44,603 nucleotides of DNA. Source: JAAYDI01 sp052034005. Lineage in GTDB: Bacteria > Planctomycetota > Planctomycetia > Pirellulales > Pirellulaceae. Numbering within the stretch: the stretch's first letter is position 1; every line of letters starts with the position of its first letter. The stretch is taken from assembly GCA_052034005.1 (NCBI GenBank), contig JBPOJB010000052.1:1-44603 (forward strand), in the 5' to 3' direction. Under the pieces are notes generated by a model. That model searched no databases. It was given only the letters and a program-made list of their open reading frames with translations, and had not been told where the DNA came from. Shown in pieces: positions 1 through 8,171 of the stretch. The position numbers and the translations under genes are program-made.

Positions 1-87
1 CCCCCCGCCTGCGCCGCCACGCCCGCCCCCGCGCTCGGCCGCCCCCGAGCCGGCCCCCCCACCCCGGCCGCACCGCCGGGACTTCCG
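1..87. other. C-rich window edge downstream of the first HzsA-like gene
   Basis: No gene is visible here. The + strand is extremely C-rich, so the minus strand, downstream of the HzsA-like stop codon, carries several runs of five or more G. GCTCGG at 33-38 can pair with CCGAGC at 45-50, forming a GC hairpin without a T tract. It could be a weak transcript-end structure, a G-quadruplex-prone tract, or low-quality contig-end sequence. Confidence 0.4.
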
Positions 88-2610
88 CTACTCCAGCGTC
101 GGATAGGCGATCTCCCCCTTGAGCTGCGCAAGGCCCGTCTCGCGCTCGTACACGCCGTAGAACATCGAGGCGCAGTCGAGCCAGAGGGTCAGGCGGTGCA
201 GGTCCTCCGGCGGGAGCTGCACGTCGTAGTGACCCGCCTGGAGCAGCCGGTAGAGGGGCGCGGCCAGGGCGCCGAACTGGCCCGGCGTTGTGCGGTAGGG
301 GTCCCGGTAATCATAGAAGCCGTACTCGCGCGCCAGGTTCTCATACGATGCGTACCAGTGATTCACAATCGGCTCGCGCGCCAGGTTGGGCGCCTTGTCC
401 GAGTGTTCGGCGTGGCACTTCACGCAGTGCCGGTCCAGGACCGGCTGCACCAGGCGCGGGAAACTGAACGGATACGACCCGTCCACATCGGGCGTGAGCG
501 TGGAGGGCGCTCGGAGCAGCGCAAGCGGCACAGGCTGGCTTGCCGCCGAGACCCGGTGGCGCGGGTTGTGGCAGCCCCCGCAGACCAACCGTTCACCCTG
601 TCGCACGTGCGTCGCCGAACGCATCGACTGCACGGCCAGCCCCTGCTCGTTCAGCGCCTGGAAGAACAACTCCTTGTTGGCGGGCACCTCGAACAGCGCA
701 CTGCCGTCCGCCTCCACGGGCACCGTGCCCAGCACCTGGCGCACCGGCACGACGGAGTCCTCGGCGGTCACGACCCGGACACCGGTCTCGTGAGGCGGCT
801 CGCCGGACGGCACGCTCATGGGCAGCACTTGCAGCACGCGCAGGGCCGTGATCCGGGTGCCGCTCGGCCAGGGCTTCAGGCTGTCGTAGACGTTCATGAC
901 GGCGACCGTGCCGGTCGGTACACCGGCGTCCGGCGATTGGCTTGCGCGCGTGGCCGGGTTCGTGTTGGTGCTGCGCGTGGCCAGCTCGGGCGCCACCGGC
1001 GGCATGCGACGCGGCCGTAACGGGATGGGGCTTAAACACGCGATTTCCGGGTCGCGGTAGATCAGTTCGCGGTTGCCGAACGCGTCCACCAGGTAGATGC
1101 CGTAGTTCGCAGGCGACAGCCCGTCCGGCTGGGGTGCGGCGCCCGGCTGCATGCCCGCCGCATACACGCAGAGATAGAAATCCTCGCTCAAGGGCCACGG
1201 CGTGCCGTACACCTGGCCGCCCCCTTGCGTCTCCGGGAAACCTACCTCCGGCGTGATCCGTCGCACGGGGTTCATGGCATCGTCATCCCACTGGTTCGGA
1301 TCGATCAGCACCAGGGACCCGTAGGCTTGCCCGTGGTGCGGCGCGGCCGTGGCGACCCAGCGCGAGGAGTCTGGGATCGCACGGCAGTCGACCTCCATGT
1401 CCGGGCGGGCGGCACGCGTGGCGAAGTTCCCATGCACGGCGCGCGGGTCGCGGCCGTCGAGCGTGGTGAGCCACGGCATGTGCGCGGTGCAGCCGTGGCG
1501 GTCCACGTAGTCCCACCGCGTCCAGAGCAACAGCCCGTCGTTCGAGACGCTCGGGTGCCATTCGTTCGTCTCGTGGAAGCTCAAGCACTGAATGTCGCTC
1601 CCATCCTCGGCCATGTCGAAGAGCGTGTAGTTCGGGCACACGCGGCCGCAACGCAGGTAGCCACCGCGCCGCTCGCTGATGAAGGCGATCCGACCGTTGG
1701 GCAGCCAGCAGGGATCGAAGTCGTTCCACGTCCCGTCGGTCAACTGGCGCAGCTCCGTGCCGTCCGCGTTCACGCTGAAGATGTGATAACAACGCCCCTC
1801 GGCCCAGTGGCCTTCCCGCGGATCGACATGGTGCCGGTGCCGCATGTCCCCCGTGTTCTCGACGTAGGCGAACAGGATCTGTCGGCCATCAAAGGACAGG
1901 TCCGGCGACAGGAAGGTGCCCCCCTGCCCTTCCGTCCCGCCGCGGTTGCCCATGCCGTCGAACGAGACGGTGACGGGCCCGGCCGGGGCGGCGCGGAGCG
2001 ACCGGCCGGCCAGCCGCGCAGGGGCGCTCACGACCGAGTTTTCCAGCAGGTCGCGCGCCTGCGGGTCGGGCCCGAACGCGCCGGACAGCACGTACAGGCC
2101 GCCGCCGGGGGTCGCCGCCATCCCGTAGTACTGGTCGCACATGTGGTCGTACAGCGCCCGTTGCCGCTTGATGAACAGGATCTCGCTGAAGTCGAGCAGC
2201 GGATTGGCCAAGGCGACCGCGCGCCGCACCCGGCACGCCGCGGCGAACAACGCGCGCCGCGCCTCGAGGTCGGCCGGATCCGTGACGCGGTTCTGCGCCT
2301 GCAACTGGCTCAGTTCCCGCGCCGCCGACTCCAACTGGTCGATCGTCGGCCACTGTCGCAGATGCGCCAACAGCGCGGCGGTGCGACGCAGCACCACGTC
2401 CGCCGGGTCCCGGTCCTCGTCCAGAATCAACGCGTCGCGCCGATAGGTTGTGGCTGCCACCTGCTGGAAATGCGCCCGGTCGTTGAGCGACCGTTCCAAA
2501 TCCGCGTATTGGCTTTGCAGTTCGGCCGGCATTTGGGCCTGTGCGCTGGGAAAGCCGCCGAGCAGGATCAACAGGAGCGCCGCAACCTGGAAACGATCAA
2601 GCCGATGCAC
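88..2610 (-). CDS. HzsA-like exported c-type cytochrome with beta-propeller repeats
   Basis: This is an exported protein of about 840 residues. The start is taken as GTG at 2610 because AAGGAG lies 8 bases upstream and the product then opens with a clean Sec signal peptide (hydrophobic core AALLLILLGG, cleavage near SAQA). An ATG at 2652 is the alternative. The middle holds TolB/WD40-like repeats (DGTELRQLTDG, LPNGRIAFISERRGG). Two haem c-binding motifs follow: CGGCH at residues 677-681 and CVKCH at 729-733. This arrangement matches the family annotated as hydrazine synthase alpha subunit-related, common in planctomycetes that are not anammox bacteria. I infer a periplasmic electron-transfer or oxidoreductase role; the substrate is unknown. 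The gene is divergent from a longer paralogue at 2936. Confidence 0.85.
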   Translation of the reverse strand: MHRLDRFQVAALLLILLGGFPSAQAQMPAELQSQYADLERSLNDRAHFQQVAATTYRRDALILDEDRDPADVVLRRTAALLAHLRQWPTIDQLESAARELSQLQAQNRVTDPADLEARRALFAAACRVRRAVALANPLLDFSEILFIKRQRALYDHMCDQYYGMAATPGGGLYVLSGAFGPDPQARDLLENSVVSAPARLAGRSLRAAPAGPVTVSFDGMGNRGGTEGQGGTFLSPDLSFDGRQILFAYVENTGDMRHRHHVDPREGHWAEGRCYHIFSVNADGTELRQLTDGTWNDFDPCWLPNGRIAFISERRGGYLRCGRVCPNYTLFDMAEDGSDIQCLSFHETNEWHPSVSNDGLLLWTRWDYVDRHGCTAHMPWLTTLDGRDPRAVHGNFATRAARPDMEVDCRAIPDSSRWVATAAPHHGQAYGSLVLIDPNQWDDDAMNPVRRITPEVGFPETQGGGQVYGTPWPLSEDFYLCVYAAGMQPGAAPQPDGLSPANYGIYLVDAFGNRELIYRDPEIACLSPIPLRPRRMPPVAPELATRSTNTNPATRASQSPDAGVPTGTVAVMNVYDSLKPWPSGTRITALRVLQVLPMSVPSGEPPHETGVRVVTAEDSVVPVRQVLGTVPVEADGSALFEVPANKELFFQALNEQGLAVQSMRSATHVRQGERLVCGGCHNPRHRVSAASQPVPLALLRAPSTLTPDVDGSYPFSFPRLVQPVLDRHCVKCHAEHSDKAPNLAREPIVNHWYASYENLAREYGFYDYRDPYRTTPGQFGALAAPLYRLLQAGHYDVQLPPEDLHRLTLWLDCASMFYGVYERETGLAQLKGEIAYPTLE

Positions 2611-2935
2611 TGATGCGACTCCTTCTTGCTGGGATATTCCATGCTTCGTCATTGCCGGCCGTGGTGACCGAACCGGCCCCGAATCCGTCCGAAAAAAAGT
2701 GCCTCCGGGCTCAGGGTCATCCATTCTAACCCGGTCGCGCGGCGATTTCCAAGAGCCATGGCGACCTGGCGTGTGGTGCTGTGGTGCACGTGCGACGGTT
2801 TGGGTTATACTGGAACCCGCTGCCCGAAGATCATACCCGCGCACCCCGATCAGCGCGTCCGACCTCGCAGGCTCCCGGCAGGCAGGCAGGATGTTCATGC
2901 GGCGACGCGCAGTTGGAAGCAGGAGGAAGCGAGCG
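2611..2935. promoter_or_regulatory. Divergent intergenic region between two HzsA-like genes
   Basis: These 325 bases contain no credible gene and must carry both promoters. Both flanking genes start with GTG behind a strong ribosome-binding site (AAGGAG on the left, AGGAGG at 2921-2926 on the right). A TATACT hexamer at 2806-2811 on the + strand is a possible -10 element for the rightward gene, but I see no convincing -35. Confidence 0.4.
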
Positions 2936-5900
2936 GTGAGACTCCAGCGCTGTACAAACTACATGTGGTCGCTCCTGTGGGCGGCCGGTCTGTTAGCCGT
3001 GGTGCCGGCGGGCGCTCAAGAGGCTCCGGATCCCGCCGCGGCGGCCGAAGCGGCGATGCGCCGGCAGCTCGATGCGCCGCTCCTGTTCGTCAAGCGCCAT
3101 TCGTACAGTGGGATTCACATCTACGATACGTACTACAAGTGGCCGCCGGGCGGAGGCGGCATCTATGTGATCGAAAATCCGTCGGCGCCGCGCGCGGCTT
3201 GGCGCATCCGACCGATCATCGACCCGACCACGCCCGAGACGCTCGGCGAAGGCGTGTACACGCATCCCGAGCTGTCGTGGGACGCCACGCGGCTGCTGTT
3301 CTGCTTCAAGGGCGAGCCGGACGGCAGCACGAGCATTTACGAGATCGGCGTGGATGGCACGAACCTGCGGCGGCTGACCGACCCTACGCCGACCTGCACG
3401 GACTACCACGGCAGCATGCACGGACAGCATGACGTGGCGCCGGCCTACCTGCCGGACGGCCGGATCGTGTTCCTCTCGACCCGCCCCAGCGGCCTGGTCC
3501 CCTGCAACAACACGGGCGTGGCCATCCTGCACGTAATGAACGCGGATGGCTCTGACATCCACCCGATCTCGGTCAACAACGTCAACGAGTTCGATCCCTG
3601 CCTGATGCCGGACGGCCGCATCCTGTTCGGGCGGTGGGAGTACATCGACAAGAACGCGCTGACGATCCAGTCACTCTGGACCGTGAACCCGGACGGCACG
3701 CAGGAGACGGCTTACTACGCGAACAACATGGTGTTTCCGGAGGCCATCCTGGATGCTCGGCCCGTGCCGGGCTCGGCCTGGGTCGTCGGCACGTTCGCCA
3801 AGCACAACAGCACGCCGCGCGGCTCGATCGCGCTGGTGGATGTGCGCCGGGGCAAGAACAGCGAGGAGGCGATCGTCAATCTGGAACATCCCGATCAACC
3901 GACCTACGACCTGGGGGACTCGTGCGAGCCGTGGCCGCTATCCGAGGACCTGTTCCTGTTGAGCGGGCGGCCGGCCGGCCGGGAGCGGAACGTGATCGAG
4001 ATGCTGGATCGCGCGGGCCACCGGTTCGTGCTGCATGACGACCCGACCATCTGCCTGCACTCGCCGATGCTGGTCAAGCCGCGGCCGCGCCCGCCCGTGC
4101 TCGCCGACACAACCGACCGTACGGCGCGGACGGGGCGGTTCTACGTGCAGGACCTCTACGACGGGTTGCCCGGCGTGCCGCGCGGGACGGTCAAGTGGTT
4201 GCGGGTCCTGGAGGAGACGTCGCGCACCAGCGCCGGCACAGACGGCCCGAACCCGTACAACCAGACGTTCCTGCTCAGCAGCGCCTTGGCGTTCAGTGTC
4301 AAGAACTTCCTGGGCGTCGCCCCGGTCGAAGAGGACGGCTCGGCCTATTTCGAAGTGCCGGCCGGCCGGGCCATCTACCTGCAGGCGCTGGATGAGGACG
4401 GACGGCTGGTGCAGAGCATGCGCACGTTCGTGCAGGCCGCACCCGGCACGACCCGCTCCTGCATCGGTTGCCACGAACAGAAGCAGACCGCGGCCCGGAA
4501 CGTCGCCGAGGTCCCGGCGGTCCTGCGGCGCACGCCCCGCACACTCGAGCCGGAATCGTGGGGCGGCGGCTTCCTGGATTACCCCAGCATGGTGCAGCCG
4601 GTGCTCGACCGGCACTGCGTGCGATGCCACGGCGGCGCGGAAGGGATCGCCGGCGGCCTTGACCTGTCAGGCGGTTGGACCGAGCACTTCAACATCAGCT
4701 ACGAGACGCTCACGAACCGCTGTGAGACGCAATTGACGGCCTATTGGATCGCCGGCATCGATTGCATGAACGGCACGGCCCTCTGGTCGTCACAGATCTT
4801 CCCGCCCCGCGCGCACGGGTCGGGCGTCGCGCCGTTGGCGCCCCATCTCATGCACGGCCCGGGGGCGGACATGACGCGCTCGGAACGCGACCTGCTGTTC
4901 GCGTGGATCGACACGAACGGGCTGTATCACGGGACCTGGAACCGGACCGCAAGCGGCTGCGCGATCCGGAACTGGGGGGCCATGCAGAACGCGCTGACCC
5001 GTGAGATGCACGCGGCGGGATGCCTCGCCTGCCATGGACAGAACGGGCAGTTGACCTATTTCGAAAACGATTGGGTGAACCTGGAGCATCCCGAGTACAG
5101 TCGTCTGCTGCGGGCGCCGCTGGCGGACCACGGGCCCGGGTACGGCTTGGCCTGGTGCCGGCAACGGCAGGTCTCGGCGGACCGGCAACGCATCCACCTC
5201 CTGTGGAACGGATACGCCCACGCGGTGCTGCCGCCGGAGGCCTTTGAGCGCCATGAGCGGGTGAAACCGAACCGGGAGGGAGAGCCGGTGGTGAGCTACG
5301 CTTCGGTGGACGATCCGCACTATCAGGCGATGTTGCGGATCATCCGCGACGCGCGGGAAGAGGCACTCGCCGTGGCACGCGTCGACATGCCCGGCGCGCA
5401 ATTGCTCCCCGGCGACTGCCGCCAGTTCTGCCCGCTGCCGTTCGACGACACCGCCCTGGCGCTCCAGGCGGCCGTGGAGCCGGGCGGCGAGGTACGGTTG
5501 TCCTGGCCGCAGTCGGCGCGCGCCATCGGTCTGCAGTTTGAAGTGCACCGCGCGTCCGAGCCGGGCTTCGAGCCCACGGCGGCGACGCTCGTCGCGCACA
5601 CGCGGCTGTTCACAGCCACCGATTCGGACGCGCCGCCCGGCACCCAGCACTATGCGGTCGTGGCCGTCTCAGGAGATCGGCGCGGTCAACCGGGCTACGC
5701 GTCGGTCGAGGTGCCGGCGGAGGCGGCCCCGGCGGCGCCCATCGATGTGCGGGTCATACCGACCTCGGGCGCCGTGCACCTGGACTGGGCTCCGTCGCCT
5801 GATCCGGTGGCCGGCTACCTCGTGTATCGCCGCAGCGCGGATGCGCAGGCCTTCGAGCAGTTGACGGCCGAGCCTGTGCCGCGCAGCGAGTACCTCGATC

Positions 5901-6580
5901 TGCAGGTCAGGCCCGGGCAGCGCTACGGGTACGCCGTGCGAGCGGTCAGCCGGCGCCGTGCGGTGGGCGCGCTGTCCACCGAGGTGGAAGCCGTCGCGCG
6001 GGTCGTGATGCCGCCCGTCTGTACGGTCGTACTCGAGGGCACACCGCGCGGCGAATTGCTCGAGGACGGGTCGCTGCCGGCCGCGCTGCACGGGGATGCC
6101 ACGGTCGCTGAGAACACGCTGAACCTGCCGGGCGCCGGGCACCTGACCATTGCGCATGACCCGTGTTTCGAACTGGCCCAGCCGCTGACCGTCGCGTGCC
6201 GCGTGAAGTTCGAGCAGCAGGGGACCATGCCGGTCATCGTCAGCTGCGGGGCCTGGAATCAGGCGGGCTGGTTCCTCCAGTGGCTGGGCAACACCTGGCG
6301 CTGGCATGTGGGAGGAGTCGATTGCGATGGTGGAACGCCGGAGACCGGCCGCTGGATCCACCTGGTCGGCACCTTCGACGGGCGGCAGCTGCGGCTGTAC
6401 CAAGACGGCGAGCTGGTGGCCGAACGGACCGGTTCGTTCCAGCTGTCCGCCTGGCCGGGCGACCTGCACATCGGGCAGTACAGCGGCGGCCCCGCGCCCG
6501 CCTACCAGGTCATCGGCCGGATCCAGGACGTCAAGATCTACCACCGGCTGCTGAGCGACCGCGAGATCGGTTCGTTGTGA
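2936..6580 (+). CDS. HzsA-like triple-CxxCH cytochrome fused to Fn3 and LamG domains
   Basis: This is a very long exported protein of about 1214 residues. GTG at 2936 is preferred because AGGAGG sits 9 bases upstream and the product begins with a signal peptide (core SLLWAAGLLAVV, cleavage near AGA). In-frame ATGs at 2891 and 2897 are alternatives. TolB/PD40-type propeller repeats fill roughly residues 40-400 (LPDGRIVFLSTRPSG). Haem motifs are CIGCH (509-513), CVRCH (561-565) and CLACH (696-700). Residues about 840-1024 look like two fibronectin type III domains. Residues about 1062-1214 form a LamG/concanavalin-like module (WIHLVGTFDG, LYQDGELVAERTG). The tail suggests carbohydrate or surface binding added to a haem enzyme core. 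A closely related core without the tail lies divergently at 88-2610. The reaction is unknown. Confidence 0.86.
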   Translation: MRLQRCTNYMWSLLWAAGLLAVVPAGAQEAPDPAAAAEAAMRRQLDAPLLFVKRHSYSGIHIYDTYYKWPPGGGGIYVIENPSAPRAAWRIRPIIDPTTPETLGEGVYTHPELSWDATRLLFCFKGEPDGSTSIYEIGVDGTNLRRLTDPTPTCTDYHGSMHGQHDVAPAYLPDGRIVFLSTRPSGLVPCNNTGVAILHVMNADGSDIHPISVNNVNEFDPCLMPDGRILFGRWEYIDKNALTIQSLWTVNPDGTQETAYYANNMVFPEAILDARPVPGSAWVVGTFAKHNSTPRGSIALVDVRRGKNSEEAIVNLEHPDQPTYDLGDSCEPWPLSEDLFLLSGRPAGRERNVIEMLDRAGHRFVLHDDPTICLHSPMLVKPRPRPPVLADTTDRTARTGRFYVQDLYDGLPGVPRGTVKWLRVLEETSRTSAGTDGPNPYNQTFLLSSALAFSVKNFLGVAPVEEDGSAYFEVPAGRAIYLQALDEDGRLVQSMRTFVQAAPGTTRSCIGCHEQKQTAARNVAEVPAVLRRTPRTLEPESWGGGFLDYPSMVQPVLDRHCVRCHGGAEGIAGGLDLSGGWTEHFNISYETLTNRCETQLTAYWIAGIDCMNGTALWSSQIFPPRAHGSGVAPLAPHLMHGPGADMTRSERDLLFAWIDTNGLYHGTWNRTASGCAIRNWGAMQNALTREMHAAGCLACHGQNGQLTYFENDWVNLEHPEYSRLLRAPLADHGPGYGLAWCRQRQVSADRQRIHLLWNGYAHAVLPPEAFERHERVKPNREGEPVVSYASVDDPHYQAMLRIIRDAREEALAVARVDMPGAQLLPGDCRQFCPLPFDDTALALQAAVEPGGEVRLSWPQSARAIGLQFEVHRASEPGFEPTAATLVAHTRLFTATDSDAPPGTQHYAVVAVSGDRRGQPGYASVEVPAEAAPAAPIDVRVIPTSGAVHLDWAPSPDPVAGYLVYRRSADAQAFEQLTAEPVPRSEYLDLQVRPGQRYGYAVRAVSRRRAVGALSTEVEAVARVVMPPVCTVVLEGTPRGELLEDGSLPAALHGDATVAENTLNLPGAGHLTIAHDPCFELAQPLTVACRVKFEQQGTMPVIVSCGAWNQAGWFLQWLGNTWRWHVGGVDCDGGTPETGRWIHLVGTFDGRQLRLYQDGELVAERTGSFQLSAWPGDLHIGQYSGGPAPAYQVIGRIQDVKIYHRLLSDREIGSL

Positions 6581-6586
6581 ATGAGC

Positions 6587-6632
6587 TGAGCCGCCTCGCT
6601 CGCAATGCGGAACAGGACAAGCGGGCGGCTCA
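6587..6632. terminator. Possible bidirectional terminator hairpin between convergent genes
   Basis: TGAGCCGCC at 6587-6595 is the exact reverse complement of GGCGGCTCA at 6624-6632, and pairing can continue inward past one bulged base. It sits between two genes that converge (stops at 6580 and 6644). There is no T tract, so Rho-independent function is a guess. Confidence 0.3.
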
Positions 6633-6643
6633 CAGGGCGGCTC

Positions 6644-7855
6644 TCAAGCCTTCAGTCCCTTCAGGTTCGGTTCCAGCTGTTCGGTCGAGCTGATCAGTTC
6701 TTGCCAGGTCACTTCGCCGTGGCGGTAGCCGGCCATCCGCGCCATGACGGCCATCAGGTTGGAGCGTACGGAAGCGGGCACGGTCCCGTTGGCGTGCTGT
6801 CCGCCGGTAACCGCCTGATAGAACTCGACGATGTTCGTGACGGCGCCGGTGGTGTACAGCGAGCCGGTGCTGCCCCCTTCGTAAGGCTTCTTGCCCTTGA
6901 TCCACACGCTGCCGAAGTAGTCCGTATCGATCACGCCATCGGCGCCGAACACGCGGCACCGGATCTCGTCCTTGACACCCGGGATCGTCTGGATCGCGGT
7001 GAACGAGATGACGAAATCATTCGGGTATTCGAAGTCAACCGCGAAATGGTCCCAGATCGTCCCTTCGGCGCGCAAGGACTGGCCGCCGGCCCCGTAGGCG
7101 CGGATCGGATCGGCATCCGCGATCCAGGAGGCCACGTCCAGCGCATGGATTGCCTGCTCAACCACGAAATCGCCCGACAAGGCCAGCACGTTGTACCAGT
7201 TGCGGAGTTGATCTTCCAGCACGGTCGGCGCCGGGTCCCGGTTGCCGCCCTGCCAGGGGTAGTGTGCTTCGCCCAGCACGAGCTTCCCGATGTCGCCGGC
7301 ACGTACGCGCCGGAGCGCTTCGCGGTACAGCTCGTTGGCCCGCGTCTGGAAATCCACCAGGAACACCAGCTTCTTCTCGGTAGCCTGCTTCCCCGATTCG
7401 TCGATCGACAGACAGCCGGGCACGTCCACGGCGATCGGCTTGGCCAGAAACACATGCTTGCCGGCGGCCACGGCGGCGGCCGCCTGCTGAGGATGGAAAT
7501 AGGGCGGGGTCTCAATGACCACCGCGTCCAGCTTCTCGTCCAGCAGTCGTTTGTAGCCCGACAGGCCGCTGAATCGGCGCGTCGAGTCGATCTTGAATTG
7601 GTCGCCCGTCGCATCCACACGGTCCTGATAGTAATCCGCACAGGCCACCCATTCGTATTTCCCCGTGTCCTGGAATAATTTGGCGATCCAGTTCCCACGC
7701 CCCCCACAGCCGATCAGGCCGACCGCCAGCTTGCTGCTCGCCTGATAGGTCTTCGCCAGCGCAGGGCTCACGACGGCCAAACCTGCAGCGCCTACGCTGG
7801 TCACGAATGTGCGGCGATCTACAGCCGTATGCCGGTCATGCATGCAATTTGCCAT
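6644..7855 (-). CDS. Tat-exported Gfo/Idh/MocA family oxidoreductase
   Basis: The product of 403 residues begins with a twin-arginine signal (RRTFVTSVGAAG, R14-R15). The dinucleotide-binding loop GLIGCGGRGN follows at residues 46-55. The family usually folds with NAD(P) bound before Tat export and oxidises or isomerises sugar-like substrates. The normal EKP motif reads AKP here, with K139 kept but the Glu lost. A conserved His lies in VEQAIHALDVA. The ATG at 7855 has GGAG 8 bases upstream. It is transcribed convergently with the LamG-bearing cytochrome and divergently from the HEAT-response-regulator gene. The substrate cannot be told from sequence. Confidence 0.88.
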   Translation of the reverse strand: MANCMHDRHTAVDRRTFVTSVGAAGLAVVSPALAKTYQASSKLAVGLIGCGGRGNWIAKLFQDTGKYEWVACADYYQDRVDATGDQFKIDSTRRFSGLSGYKRLLDEKLDAVVIETPPYFHPQQAAAAVAAGKHVFLAKPIAVDVPGCLSIDESGKQATEKKLVFLVDFQTRANELYREALRRVRAGDIGKLVLGEAHYPWQGGNRDPAPTVLEDQLRNWYNVLALSGDFVVEQAIHALDVASWIADADPIRAYGAGGQSLRAEGTIWDHFAVDFEYPNDFVISFTAIQTIPGVKDEIRCRVFGADGVIDTDYFGSVWIKGKKPYEGGSTGSLYTTGAVTNIVEFYQAVTGGQHANGTVPASVRSNLMAVMARMAGYRHGEVTWQELISSTEQLEPNLKGLKA

Positions 7856-8171
7856 CGCTCAATCTCCAGAGACAGGGAATGATATGCCGTCCTCTGACCA
7901 GACTATCCATTCCTCGCGTGCGTCGCAATCATGGTCGCATCGCGCTTTCCTGCGGCTGGCCGCAAGTGCGGCAATTGCAGCGGCCCCGCGCGCCGCAAGC
8001 TCTAAATGTGGCATAGACTTGGGACACGTATGGCACGTCGTTGCCGGTTTCCCGGTAGGAGTGGGGGGACACCGTCACGGCTGGAGTGCGGAGTTGCGTT
8101 TGCCATGGCCCGGTTGTCGCCGGCGCGTTCGCCAGGGCGTGAATAGTCGCTGTTACCGGGAGCACTGGGGT
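7856..8171. other. Divergent intergenic region, promoters not resolved
   Basis: These 316 bases separate the Tat oxidoreductase from the HEAT-response-regulator gene. The reading frame of the right-hand gene stays open upstream through this region, but the translation there does not look like protein and lacks HEAT character. I see no gene or RNA. A TGGCACG...TTGC arrangement near 8031-8044 resembles a sigma-54 site but its spacing is one base short. Confidence 0.4.

Noticed and set aside
1225..2613. Long + strand open frames opposite the first HzsA-like gene
   Set aside because: They are Arg/His/Val-rich antisense translations typical of high-GC DNA and match no family; the minus-strand gene has clear domains and haem motifs.
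88..6580. Hydrazine synthase and anammox metabolism
   Set aside because: Only alpha-subunit-like proteins are present, in three divergent copies with no beta or gamma subunits; the family is broad in heterotrophic planctomycetes.
8031..8044. Sigma-54-like TGGCACG...TTGC site upstream of the HEAT-receiver gene
   Set aside because: The spacing between the GG and GC elements is 9 instead of the required 10 bases, and no enhancer-binding regulator is near.
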